The notes under the pieces are model-generated. The model did no database searches. It was not told where the DNA came from and saw only the letters and a program-made list of their open reading frames with translations. Positions 8,556 to 16,791 of a DNA stretch of 64,000 nt are shown in pieces. The position numbers and the translations under genes are program-made. Every line of letters begins with the position of its first letter. The stretch's first letter is position 1. The DNA comes from CAIWHR01 sp963846855. Lineage in GTDB: Bacteria > Pseudomonadota > Gammaproteobacteria > Burkholderiales > Casimicrobiaceae. Location of the stretch: NCBI GenBank assembly GCA_963846855.1, contig CAWJXK010000013.1, positions 40,240 to 104,239 on the forward strand, read 5' to 3'.

Positions 8556-8572
8556 TTGTAACCGATTGTAAC
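8556..8572. promoter_or_regulatory. Direct repeat TTGTAAC-N3-TTGTAAC, candidate OmpR-type operator
   Basis: Two identical heptamers start exactly 10 bp apart, one helical turn, the usual arrangement for OmpR/PhoB-family dimers. A third, weaker copy (TTGCAAAC) lies near 8598. The site is between the divergent regulator gene (start 8514) and the Spy/CpxP-like gene (start 8707), so it could serve both autoregulation and control of the periplasmic gene. Binding is inferred. Confidence 0.55.
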
Positions 8573-8706
8573 GCTGCCGCGTGCGCGCAACGTCCGGTTG
8601 CAAACGAAGCTCCCATCGAGGGAACGGGCGCGGATAATCGGGTCGAAGGGTCAGGAGCCGACAGAAACTTCGCGGCGCCGACTTCAACAAGAGGAAAGGA
8701 TTCAAC

Positions 8707-9210
8707 ATGACACGCACGTACCGTAACGCTTTCGGGGCCGCCGCGGCCGCACTGGCGCTTGCATTCGCGGCTGTCCCGGCCTTGGCCCAGCACGGCCACC
8801 ATGGAGGGCCAGCGGGCGGACCCTTCGGCGATCACCTGGGCAGCGTGATTCAAGACGCGCAGGCACAGCTCAACCTCAATACGTCGCAGCAGCAGATGTT
8901 CGCGAACAACGTCGCGCAGTCGAAGGCGGCTTTCACGGCGGGACGCACGCAGATGCAGGGGGTGAAGGACGTGCTCGCGGCCGAGCTCGCCAAGCCCGAG
9001 CCCGATCTCGCGGCGGTGGCGGCGGCCGGCGACAACGCGCAGCAGCAGGCGCTCGCGCTGCGGCACCAGATTCGCGACGGCTGGCTCGCGCTCTACGCGA
9101 CGTTCTCACCGGATCAGAAGGCGGTCGTCAAGGGCATCATCCAGCAGCACCTTTCGAAGATGGAGTCGTTCCACCAGAGGATGCTGGAGCGGCATTCGTC
9201 GGGCGGCTGA
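8707..9210 (+). CDS. Spy/CpxP-like periplasmic protein
   Basis: 167 residues. A Sec signal peptide (residues 1-27, cleavage after ALA at AQHGHHGG) is followed by a His/Gly-rich patch and an all-helical region. Residues near 50-60 and 135-150 (LNLNTSQQQMF, FSPDQKAVVKGIIQQHL) resemble the LTxxQ-type repeats of Spy and CpxP. Such proteins act as small ATP-independent periplasmic chaperones or kinase modulators. AAGAGGAAAGG precedes the start. It is divergent from the OmpR/EnvZ-type pair and ends before a strong terminator. Confidence 0.72.
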   Translation: MTRTYRNAFGAAAAALALAFAAVPALAQHGHHGGPAGGPFGDHLGSVIQDAQAQLNLNTSQQQMFANNVAQSKAAFTAGRTQMQGVKDVLAAELAKPEPDLAAVAAAGDNAQQQALALRHQIRDGWLALYATFSPDQKAVVKGIIQQHLSKMESFHQRMLERHSSGG

Positions 9211-9289
9211 CCCGCTGCAACGAAAAGGTCATCGGCGTCCGCGCGCACGCTCATCTCCGGTCGGGCGCGAGGGACCGCAAGCCGATGGG

Positions 9290-9322
9290 CCGCCCGGGCA
9301 GTCACGCCGGGCGGTTTTTTTT
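9290..9322 (+). terminator. Rho-independent terminator after the Spy-like gene
   Basis: Stem CCGCCCGG / CCGGGCGG (9290-9297 with 9307-9314) with a 9-nt loop, followed by eight T. It ends transcription of the Spy-like gene before the convergent hybrid kinase gene. Confidence 0.9.
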
Positions 9323-9339
9323 GCGAGTATCCGGCGCAT

Positions 9340-11190
9340 TCACGCGCCAGAACGTGCCGCGCCTCGCGCGCGCGAGTCGAGTGCGCTTGGCGGGATAGGC
9401 TCCCGCTCCAGCGCGCGTTCGGCCGCCAATCGCAGGGCCGAGGCGACTACCGGCTTCGACAGGAGCGTGATGCCCGCGGCGCAGGCCTCGGCGCGCGCCG
9501 TCTCGCTGGTGTCGCCCGACACGATCAGCGCCGGTACGGCGCTTCCCTGCGCCGCGCGAATGTCGGCGACCGCGTCGATGCCGGACGCGCCGTCCGCAAG
9601 TCGAAGGTCGGCGACGATCAGGTCGGCTCGGACGCCCGATTGCACGCCGAACACGGCGGCGGCGTTTGCCCCCGCGGCGACGCGCGCGCCCCACGACGTG
9701 AACAGCGCTTCCATCGCCACCACGACCGCCGGATCGTCGTCGACGACGACGACGCTGCGTCCGGTGAATGCGGAAGGATTGACCGGCGCCGTCCATGGCG
9801 CGGTCGCGACCGCGGGGCGTCGACGCGGCGATGGCCGTTGCGTCGCCCGTGCCAGGGTCACCGAGAATCGCGAGCCCGCGCGCGGTGCCGACGCGACGTC
9901 GAGCCGGTGGTCGAGCAGCGCGCACAGGCGCCGCACGATCGCAAGGCCGAGCCCGAGCCCGCGACCCGACGCATGGCGGTGCGGCGCGGGCCCGAGCTGC
10001 ACGAATTCCTCGAAGATCCGGGACTGATCCGCCGCAGCGATGCCCACGCCCGTGTCGACGACGTCGATGCGGATGCCGCCCGCGCGACGGCGCGTGCCGA
10101 CGATGACTCCGCCGCGCCGCGTGTAGCGCAGCGCATTGGCAATGAGATTGCGCAGGATCCGCTCGAGCAGCACGGGATCGGTGACGACGGTGGCCGAGGT
10201 CTTCGCCGCGCGAAGGACGAGGCCGTGCGCGTCGGCCTGCGGCGTGAAGTCGGCGCAGAGACGGACGAGCATCGGATCGAGCGCGACGTCGGCGAGCTGC
10301 GGGTGCAGCGCGCCCGCCTCGAGCCGCGACAGGTCGAGCAGTTGCGCGAACAGCCCTTCGAGCGCCTCGATCGACGAATGGATGTTGGCGATCAGCGGGG
10401 CCACTTCCGGGTCCCGCGCCTTGGCGGCAAGCGCGGCGGCGAACAGGCCGATCGCATGCAACGGCTGGCGGAGGTCATGGCTCGCCGCGGCAAGGAACTG
10501 GCTCTTGGCGCGATTGGCGGATTCGGCGGCAGCGCGCGCCGATTCTGCGACCCGGGTCTCCACTTTCAATTCGTGGATGAGGTCGACGTTCTCGTAACGC
10601 ATGGCGAGCGAGTGCGTGAGCACGTGGTTCAGCTGGCGGCCGAAGCGGAGCACGAAGCCCAGCACGACGAGAAGCACGATCGCGGTGAAGAGATGCACCT
10701 GCCCGCCTTCGAAGGCGACGCGCGCGATCAGCGGGGCGAGCGCCGCGAGCGTGAATCCGACGAAGGCAGTCGTGTAGACCGCGGTGACATGGAGGCCGCC
10801 GAGTATCACGCTGAAGAGGCAGACGATGAGCAGCGCCTGATGCGGCGGCGATGCGGGGAACATCGCGATGGCGGCGGCTCCCCAGAGCGCGCCGGCCAGT
10901 GCCGAGCCGATCGCCCAGTAGCGTCCCCACTGCGGCGCTTCGGCGACGGGCGGCGCGGCGCGGCGATACGCGCGGGCCAGCACGCCGCGCCACGCCTGGT
11001 TCGCGAGAATCGCGGTGAGCCACAGCGCCATCGTGAGGGGAGACTCCTGGTCCCACAGCACGGTGCACAGAATGATGGCGCCGAGCGCCATCGAAGCCGT
11101 CGTCCGGTGCCAAGAGCGGTACAGGGTCGCGACCTGATCGGCGCGCGCCCGTGCGAGCAGGTGCGGCGCGATGGGCACGGCCGTCGCCAT
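9340..11190 (-). CDS. Hybrid sensor histidine kinase with C-terminal receiver domain
   Basis: 616 residues. About six membrane helices occupy residues 30-182, then a short coiled linker, an H-box LAAASHDLRQPLHAIGLF with His238, the ATPase domain (NLIANALRYT, DTGVGIA, GLGLGLAIVRRL), and a receiver domain from about residue 470 with VVVDDD, the acceptor Asp in ADLRLADG and the SKPV lysine. The SHDLRQPLHA box marks the subgroup often paired with NarL-type regulators. The cognate regulator gene is directly upstream, 9 bp away. The signal is unknown. Confidence 0.92.
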   Translation of the reverse strand: MATAVPIAPHLLARARADQVATLYRSWHRTTASMALGAIILCTVLWDQESPLTMALWLTAILANQAWRGVLARAYRRAAPPVAEAPQWGRYWAIGSALAGALWGAAAIAMFPASPPHQALLIVCLFSVILGGLHVTAVYTTAFVGFTLAALAPLIARVAFEGGQVHLFTAIVLLVVLGFVLRFGRQLNHVLTHSLAMRYENVDLIHELKVETRVAESARAAAESANRAKSQFLAAASHDLRQPLHAIGLFAAALAAKARDPEVAPLIANIHSSIEALEGLFAQLLDLSRLEAGALHPQLADVALDPMLVRLCADFTPQADAHGLVLRAAKTSATVVTDPVLLERILRNLIANALRYTRRGGVIVGTRRRAGGIRIDVVDTGVGIAAADQSRIFEEFVQLGPAPHRHASGRGLGLGLAIVRRLCALLDHRLDVASAPRAGSRFSVTLARATQRPSPRRRPAVATAPWTAPVNPSAFTGRSVVVVDDDPAVVVAMEALFTSWGARVAAGANAAAVFGVQSGVRADLIVADLRLADGASGIDAVADIRAAQGSAVPALIVSGDTSETARAEACAAGITLLSKPVVASALRLAAERALEREPIPPSALDSRARGAARSGA

Positions 11191-11199
11191 AGCGACCGC

Positions 11200-11847
11200 C
11201 TAGTGCCGGTTCGACAGCGTTTCGACGCTGATGCCGCGCCGCGCGAGCGACGCCACGGCCTGCGTGCGCGAGCGGACGTTGAGCGCCTTGAGGATCGCGC
11301 TGATGTGTACCTTCACGGTGCCTTCCGAGAGTCGGAGGTCGCGGCAGATGACCTTGTTCGGCTTGCCCTCGACCAGGAGCCGCAGGACGTCGGCCTGCCG
11401 CGCCGTGAGCCCCAGCTCGTCCGGCCGGATGTGCACGCCGTCGCGGTCGGGCAGGAGCGTGACGTCGGTCGTTCGATACGCGCCACCGTCCCGGACGCGG
11501 CGGATCGCGTCGAGCAGGATTCCCGGGTCCGCGGTCTTGGGAACGAATCCGCGCGCCCCGGCGCAAAGCGCGGCGTTGACGGTCGCCATGTCGTGCGTCG
11601 CCGAGAGCACGACGATCGGAACGCCGGGATAATCGAGCATCAGGTCGGCGAGGAGATCGAGCCCGCGCATCCCCGGTAGCGCGAGGTCGAGCAGGACGAG
11701 CGCCACATCAGGCTCGTCGTCGAGGATGCGGATCGCAGCGGCCGCGTCAATGGCACCGCGCACCTCGATCTCGTTTCCGAGCTGCGGCAGGAGCTGCGCC
11801 AGCGCATCCAGGATCAACGGGTGGTCGTCGATCACGAGGATCTTCAT
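11200..11847 (-). CDS. NarL/FixJ-family response regulator
   Basis: 215 residues. The receiver begins ILVIDDHPLI, with acceptor Asp54 in VLLDLALPGM and a KTAD lysine. The C-terminal LuxR-type helix-turn-helix is LTARQADVLRLLVEGKPNK followed by LSEGTVKVHISAILKAL. I used the internal ATG because it is preceded by a clear GGGGAGG Shine-Dalgarno and begins like related regulators; the frame is open 105 bp further upstream. It is transcribed ahead of the hybrid kinase gene with 9 bp between them. Confidence 0.93.
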   Translation of the reverse strand: MKILVIDDHPLILDALAQLLPQLGNEIEVRGAIDAAAAIRILDDEPDVALVLLDLALPGMRGLDLLADLMLDYPGVPIVVLSATHDMATVNAALCAGARGFVPKTADPGILLDAIRRVRDGGAYRTTDVTLLPDRDGVHIRPDELGLTARQADVLRLLVEGKPNKVICRDLRLSEGTVKVHISAILKALNVRSRTQAVASLARRGISVETLSNRH

Positions 11848-12093
11848 GCTCGCCTCCCCAAGGCTCGTTGCCGGGCGAGCGGCGCGCCCGGTGGGCGTGC
11901 CACCCGATCGCGGCGGCGCATTAACGGTAGGCGGGGCGCGGCGGATTTGCACCTGTCGACATCGACAGGTTTTGCGAGCAGCCGACGAACGGCGCCGGCG
12001 GGACGCGGTGTCCGCATGCGGCCGCCATCGGTCTCGGTCCGGGGCAGCCGGCCGACGCGGATGGCAGTATCCGCGACGGGCTCTTGGCGACCT

Positions 12094-13773
12094 TCAGCCG
12101 TTCTTCGCCAGCTGCTTCTGCTCGTCGAGATCGCGGCGCAGCGCGCGCAGGCGCGTCTCGACGACCGACGACGTATAGAAGTCGCCGTCGTTGGCCTTCG
12201 ACGCGAGCTCGAGCTGCGTGATCGCGCCCTTGAGGTCGCCCTGCCACGCGTAGAGCTCGGCCTGGTGGCGATGCTGCTGCATCTTCTGGCCGAGCTCCGC
12301 GTAGGCGCGTGCGGCGATGCCATGCAGCGGGCCATTGGCGGGATACCGCGCGAGCTCCGCTTCGAGGAAGGCAGCAGCGTCAGCCGGGCGCTTCTCGCGA
12401 AGCAGCACTTCGGGGTAGTCGTAGATCAGCTGCAGCTTGTTCGGGTAGCGCTGCAGTGCGCCCTCGATCCGCTTCAACGCGGCCTCGAGGTCGCCGCTCT
12501 CCATGAACACGTGGTCGGCCATGGCATCGATCATCGGGTGCGGCGGGGCGATCTTCTCGAGCGTCGCGAGCTCGACCTTGGCCCGCGTCAAGTTGTTCGC
12601 GCGGAGCAGCGAGGCGACGAGCCCGTACCGCGTCGCGACCTCGTTGTTGAACTTCTTCTCGGCAATTGCGGAATCAAAGAATTGCACCGCCTCCCGCGGC
12701 GTCCCCTGATAGCTGCGCAAGAGCGCCCGCACCATCTGGAAATCCAGCGTGTCCGGCACCTGCCGGTAGGGAACCTGCTCCGCGCGCGCCTGCGCCTCGG
12801 CAATGCGCTCGGTCGTCACCGGGTGCGTGCGCAGATAGCCCGGCGCGTTGCCGTCCGAAAATCGACTTTGCTTCAGCAGCCGCTGGAACATCGTCGCCAT
12901 CGCATCGGTCTCGTAGCCGGCCGCGTAGAGGCGCTGGAATCCGATGCGGTCGGCCTCGTACTCGTTCTGCCGCGTGTAGTTGAGCTGGCTCTGGATGGCG
13001 AGGCCCTGCGCCGTCGCGATCGCCGCGCTCGCCACCTGGCCGCCCTGACTGCCGCCCTTCGCCCCTGCAGCGATAGCAACGAGCATCGCGGCAATCTGCA
13101 GGAGGAGCGCGTCCTTCTGGGACGAGAGATTTCGCACGTAATGATGCTGCGTAACGTGGGTGATCTCGTGCGCCAGCACCGAGGCGAGCTCCGACTCGGT
13201 CTGCGTCATGAGGATGAGACCCACGTTGACGAAGACGAAGCCGCCGGGAATCGCGAAGGCATTGACCACGGGATCGGCCATCGCGCCGAACTCGAAGTCC
13301 CACGGGCTGTCGGGTCGCGCGGCGACGAGCCGGTGGCCGAGCTCGTTCAGGTAATCGTTGACCTCCGGGTCGTCGAGATAGCCCCCCGAGCCGCGGATCT
13401 GCCGCGCCACGGTCTCGCCGAGCTTGCGTTCCTGGGCCGGCGAAACCAGTGCGAACGACGCGTCGCCAAGGTCGGGCAGCGACGTCTGCACGTTGGCCAT
13501 GCCCAATTGGGGCGGCGCGGGTGCGACGTCCGATGGCAATCCCGGAACGTTGACCGGTGGCGGCACCTGGCCGTACACGGGAAGGTTCGACGTCGGCGAA
13601 GACGGAACGCTGGCCGGCGGATTCGTCTGTGCGTGTGCGATGCCCGCCGCCAGCATCGATGGCGCCAGCGGGTCGACAAGGAGCGCGACCGCGACGACGG
13701 CCGACAGGACGCGCCGGAAGATCGGCGACGCTCGCTGCGAGCGACGTGGGGGACGGTGAGACATGAAGGGCAT
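12094..13773 (-). CDS. bepA: BepA-like periplasmic M48 metalloprotease with C-terminal TPR domain
   Basis: 559 residues (an alternative ATG three codons in). A signal peptide ends near residue 48 (IAHAQ), followed by a Pro-rich linker. The M48 catalytic motif HEITH is at residues 202-206 and the third zinc ligand Glu at about 273 (NEYEADRIG). The C-terminal half (about 330-555) is a series of helical TPR-like repeats, as in BepA (YfgC). BepA-type proteases degrade or help mature stalled outer-membrane proteins such as LptD. It is divergent from moaC. Confidence 0.88.
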   Translation of the reverse strand: MPFMSHRPPRRSQRASPIFRRVLSAVVAVALLVDPLAPSMLAAGIAHAQTNPPASVPSSPTSNLPVYGQVPPPVNVPGLPSDVAPAPPQLGMANVQTSLPDLGDASFALVSPAQERKLGETVARQIRGSGGYLDDPEVNDYLNELGHRLVAARPDSPWDFEFGAMADPVVNAFAIPGGFVFVNVGLILMTQTESELASVLAHEITHVTQHHYVRNLSSQKDALLLQIAAMLVAIAAGAKGGSQGGQVASAAIATAQGLAIQSQLNYTRQNEYEADRIGFQRLYAAGYETDAMATMFQRLLKQSRFSDGNAPGYLRTHPVTTERIAEAQARAEQVPYRQVPDTLDFQMVRALLRSYQGTPREAVQFFDSAIAEKKFNNEVATRYGLVASLLRANNLTRAKVELATLEKIAPPHPMIDAMADHVFMESGDLEAALKRIEGALQRYPNKLQLIYDYPEVLLREKRPADAAAFLEAELARYPANGPLHGIAARAYAELGQKMQQHRHQAELYAWQGDLKGAITQLELASKANDGDFYTSSVVETRLRALRRDLDEQKQLAKNG

Positions 13774-13929
13774 GAGCCGGCGAAAATGCTGATGCTAAGA
13801 TGCTCGATGCTGGCCGAAGTTCAAGGTTGGGAGGCTCGTTTGGCGCGCACCCGAGGTGCCGGGTCGAAATCCGTCGGAGGGGCTGCCTCCTCGCCGCGTC
13901 GCCGCGCGGCGACGGCGGTCACCCGGCCA

Positions 13930-14409
13930 GTGGCCCATTTTACTCATTTCGATGCGGCCGGTCAGGCGCACATGGTCGACGTCGGGGAAAAGCCCGTCAG
14001 CCACCGAATCGCGCGTGCCGGAGGGCGCATCGTGATGCAGCCGGCGACGCTCGCGCTGATCCAGTCGGGCGGCAGCGCGAAAGGCGACGTGCTGGGGATC
14101 GCGCGCATCGCCGCGATCCAGGCGGCGAAGCGCGCCTCGGATCTCATTCCGCTGTGTCATCCGCTGCCGCTCAATCGCGTCGAGGTGGCATTCGTCATCG
14201 TTGCGCGGAGTTCCGCGGTGGACATCGAGGTGACCGCGGAAACGGTTGCGCGCACCGGCGTCGAGATCGAGGCGCTGACCGGTGCGACCATCGGCCTCAT
14301 CACCATCTACGACATGTGCAAGGCGGTCGACCGCGGCATGCGCATCGAGCGCGTCCGCCTGCTCGAGAAATCGGGCGGCAGGTCCGGCCATTACGTCGCG
14401 AAGGTCTGA
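13930..14409 (+). CDS. moaC: Cyclic pyranopterin monophosphate synthase MoaC
   Basis: 159 residues from GTG, the usual MoaC length. Motifs are HFDAAGQAHMVDVG near the start, RIAAIQAAKRASDLIPLCHPL and GVEIEALTGATIGLITIYDMCKAVDRGM; the conserved LCHPL, the ALTG stretch and the DMCKA lysine are active-site elements. It makes cPMP in molybdenum cofactor synthesis together with MoaA. The start is uncertain: GTG gives the family-like beginning but has no obvious Shine-Dalgarno, and an in-frame ATG lies at 13807. Confidence 0.92.
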   Translation: MAHFTHFDAAGQAHMVDVGEKPVSHRIARAGGRIVMQPATLALIQSGGSAKGDVLGIARIAAIQAAKRASDLIPLCHPLPLNRVEVAFVIVARSSAVDIEVTAETVARTGVEIEALTGATIGLITIYDMCKAVDRGMRIERVRLLEKSGGRSGHYVAKV

Positions 14410-14425
14410 CCTGCCGGGCCCGATT

Positions 14426-14450
14426 GGTCGGGTGGTTGGGCCACTTGACC
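14426..14450. promoter_or_regulatory. Perfect dyad GGTC-N2-GTGG-N5-CCAC-N2-GACC, candidate GntR operator
   Basis: The arms GGTC (14426-14429) and GTGG (14432-14435) are mirrored exactly by CCAC (14441-14444) and GACC (14447-14450), with equal 2-bp gaps. The right arm overlaps the -35 box of the promoter ahead of the GntR gene. This geometry suits a dimeric FadR-subfamily repressor acting on its own promoter. The assignment is inference. Confidence 0.6.
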
Positions 14451-14473
14451 GCCGTCCGGGCGCGCATTAGAGT
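14445..14473 (+). promoter_or_regulatory. Sigma-70 promoter of the uronate regulator gene
   Basis: TTGACC (14445-14450) and TAGAGT (14468-14473) are separated by exactly 17 bp, about 95 bp ahead of the GntR start. The -35 box lies inside the dyad at 14426-14450. Confidence 0.6.
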
Positions 14474-14566
14474 TGCCCTGGATCAGACCGCGCCGGCTGA
14501 AGCGCGGCATCATTCATCGCAGTCCATGGGGCGGCGCCAACATGCGCCGCGACAGGAGGAGTCCCG

Positions 14567-15304
14567 GTGCCGTTCCAGGCGGTCGAGCCACTTCGGCTCT
14601 ACCGGCAGATTGCCGGCCAGATCGCTGCCCTCATCGACAGCGGCGAGTTTCCGGTCGGGTCGAGGCTGCCCGCGGAGCGCGAGCTTGCGGCGCTGCTCGG
14701 CGTCTCGCGGACGTCGGTGCGCGAGGCGATCATCTCGCTCGAGATCGGCGGCCGCGTCGACGTGCGTGTCGGCACCGGCATCTTCGTCGCCGGCAACGCG
14801 TCGTGCGTCCCGGATGCGGGCGACGCGGGTCCCGGGCCCTTCGAGCTGCTCGCCGCGCGCAAGCTCGTCGAAGGCGAGATTGCGGCGCTCGCCGCGAAGA
14901 AGCCCTCGGCCGCCCACCTTGCCGCGCTCAGCGAATGCGTCGCGCGCATGGAGGCCCATCTCGACGACTTCACCGTGCGCGAGGAGACCGACCGCGCCTT
15001 TCACGTGGGTCTCGCGCGCGCGACCGGCAACGGTGCGCTGATCCGCGTCGTCGAGGAGCTCTGGAACCAGCGCGCCGAGATGTGGCGGCGCACGCAGCAG
15101 CATTTTCACACCCGCGGCCTCGCCGAGAAGACGTTGCGCGATCACGCGGCGATTCTGAAGAGCGTTGCGGCGCGCGACCCCGAAGGCGCGCGCGGCGCGA
15201 TGCATCGTCACCTTGCGCGCGTCGAGCGCGAGTTCCAGCGCGACGACGAAGGGATGGCCAGGAATGCGGGGTCCGGCGCAAAACGCGTCCGGGCCGCGGC
15301 ATGA
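14567..15304 (+). CDS. GntR-family (FadR subfamily) transcriptional regulator
   Basis: 245 residues from GTG, preceded by AGGAGGA. The N-terminal winged helix reads LYRQIAGQIAALIDSGEFPVG then ERELAALLGVSRTSVREAI (residues about 10-75). The C-terminal FCD domain has the metal/ligand pattern with EETDRAFHVGLARATGN and DHAAILKSVAARD. UxuR/ExuR and LldR belong to this subgroup. It stands ahead of an ABC importer, a UxuB-like dehydrogenase and uxaC on the same strand, so it most likely controls uronate uptake and breakdown. Confidence 0.9.
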   Translation: MPFQAVEPLRLYRQIAGQIAALIDSGEFPVGSRLPAERELAALLGVSRTSVREAIISLEIGGRVDVRVGTGIFVAGNASCVPDAGDAGPGPFELLAARKLVEGEIAALAAKKPSAAHLAALSECVARMEAHLDDFTVREETDRAFHVGLARATGNGALIRVVEELWNQRAEMWRRTQQHFHTRGLAEKTLRDHAAILKSVAARDPEGARGAMHRHLARVEREFQRDDEGMARNAGSGAKRVRAAA

Positions 15305-15407
15305 GAGCAAGGACTCCGCGGGGCGCGAAGCGCGCCCGTGGCTGTGAGTGGAAGGTTCGAAAGAGGACGTGTCGCACATGCTGGCTCTACGAGGAGAGGA
15401 AACGAAC

Positions 15408-16625
15408 ATGAAGACTGACCGACAATGGATGGGCGCGTCGCGCCGGACGTTCGTGCAGGCGGCGATCGCGGGATTGGCCTTTGCGGCGGTGGGCATCGCG
15501 GCGGCGCCGGCGGCGTGGGCCGCCGTGCCGGCGCTGCCGAAATCGCCGGTGACGATCAACATCGTCGACGTCGCGGGGAACCTGCAACTGACGCGTGACG
15601 CGATCGAGCTCTACGCGAAGAATCATCCGAATCTTGTCGCGAAGCTCAACTTCACGCAGGCCCCCGCGCCGGAGTTGCCCGGCAAGCTGAAGGCGATGCA
15701 GGGTGCGGGCCGCTCCGACATCGACCTCGTGATGACCGGCACCGACTTCCTCGCAGCCGGCATCGAGCAGGGACTGCTGGTCAAGCTCCTGCCAGATTAC
15801 TCGGCGAAGTTCCCGAACCTTGTCGCAAACTACCAGCCTGCCGCCGCGAAGATGCAAGAGCTGGCACAGAATCAGGGCATCGAAGTCGTCTTCATGCCGG
15901 CGGGACCTCTGGTCGAATACAACCCGGCGAAGGTCAAGCAGGCGCCGACCACGCCCGCCGAGCTGCTCGCGTGGTGCAAGGCCAACCCGAACCGGCTGAT
16001 CTACGCGCGGCCCGCCAACTCCGGACCCGGGCGCACGTTCATCATGGGCCTCCCGTACATCCTGGGCGACAAGGACCCGAAGGATCCGGTCAAGGGTTGG
16101 GACAAGACGTGGGCGTATCTCAAGGAGCTCAACACTTGCATCGAGTACTACCCGACCGGCACGACGGCCGTGATGAAGGAGCTGGGCGAAGGCTCGCGCG
16201 ACATGACGGTCACAATGACCGGGTGGGACCTCAACCCGCGGGTGCTGGGGATCGTGCCCAAGGACTTCAAGGTCGCGCCGTTCAAGGGCATGACGTGGGT
16301 CAACGACGCGCATTACATGGTGATTCCGAAGGGCGTGCCGCCCGAGAAGATCGCCGTGGTGCTCGACCTGATGGCGTTCCTGCTCACGCCGGAGGCGCAG
16401 GCCTACACGTACGACAAGGGCTACTTCTACCCGGGCCCGGCAGTCAAGAACGTCTCGCTGTCGATGGCGCCCAAGGAGAGCCAGGACGCGGTGAAGGAGT
16501 TCGGCCGGCCCGAGTACGAAAAGTGGCTCGCCGAGTTCCCGCACACACAGTCGCTGCCACCGGCGGCGCAGGTCGAGGCGTTCCGGATCTGGGACGAGCA
16601 GGTCGGCGCGAAGATAAAGAAGTGA
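15408..16625 (+). CDS. ABC transporter substrate-binding protein, Tat-type signal
   Basis: 405 residues. The N terminus has a twin-arginine signal (SRRTFVQ, then a hydrophobic stretch ending AAWA near residue 38). The mature part is a type-II periplasmic binding protein with VTINIVDVAGNLQLTRDAIELY and the conserved hinge segments of the polyamine/Fe3+-type family. GAGGAGAGGA precedes the ATG. The gene context (UxuB-like, UxaC) suggests a hexuronate or uronate-containing ligand, although this family is best known for spermidine, putrescine and iron. A REP-like palindrome separates it from the ATPase gene. Confidence 0.85.
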   Translation: MKTDRQWMGASRRTFVQAAIAGLAFAAVGIAAAPAAWAAVPALPKSPVTINIVDVAGNLQLTRDAIELYAKNHPNLVAKLNFTQAPAPELPGKLKAMQGAGRSDIDLVMTGTDFLAAGIEQGLLVKLLPDYSAKFPNLVANYQPAAAKMQELAQNQGIEVVFMPAGPLVEYNPAKVKQAPTTPAELLAWCKANPNRLIYARPANSGPGRTFIMGLPYILGDKDPKDPVKGWDKTWAYLKELNTCIEYYPTGTTAVMKELGEGSRDMTVTMTGWDLNPRVLGIVPKDFKVAPFKGMTWVNDAHYMVIPKGVPPEKIAVVLDLMAFLLTPEAQAYTYDKGYFYPGPAVKNVSLSMAPKESQDAVKEFGRPEYEKWLAEFPHTQSLPPAAQVEAFRIWDEQVGAKIKK

Positions 16626-16681
16626 TGCATCCGTCCAAGAGCGGCCCGCCGAAGGGACGGGCCGCGATTGGAAACGGATGC

Positions 16682-16783
16682 GTCATCCCCGCGCATGCGG
16701 GGATCCAGCGTCTTCACGTTGCACGACACCGGGTTCCCGCCCCCCGACTACAACACTCGGGGGCAGGCTTCGCGGGAACGACA
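16682..16783. repeat. REP/dRS3-like palindromic element inside the ABC operon
   Basis: Left palindrome ATCCCCGC-GCAT-GCGGGGAT (16685-16704). Right structure: TTCCCGC (16734-16740) pairs with GCGGGAA (16772-16778) around an inner stem CCCCCGA / TCGGGGG (16741-16747 with 16757-16763). The GTCAT...ATCCAG ends and the ...GGGAACGAC end resemble the intergenic palindromes common in proteobacteria (dRS3-like in Neisseria). It lies between the binding-protein gene and the ATPase gene, where such elements can raise the level of the upstream transcript. Confidence 0.8.
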
Positions 16784-16791
16784 GGCGCAAC

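Noticed and set aside
9640..11679. 679-codon plus-strand frame over the hybrid kinase and NarL regulator
   Set aside because: Both genes on the minus strand have all family motifs; the plus frame has none.
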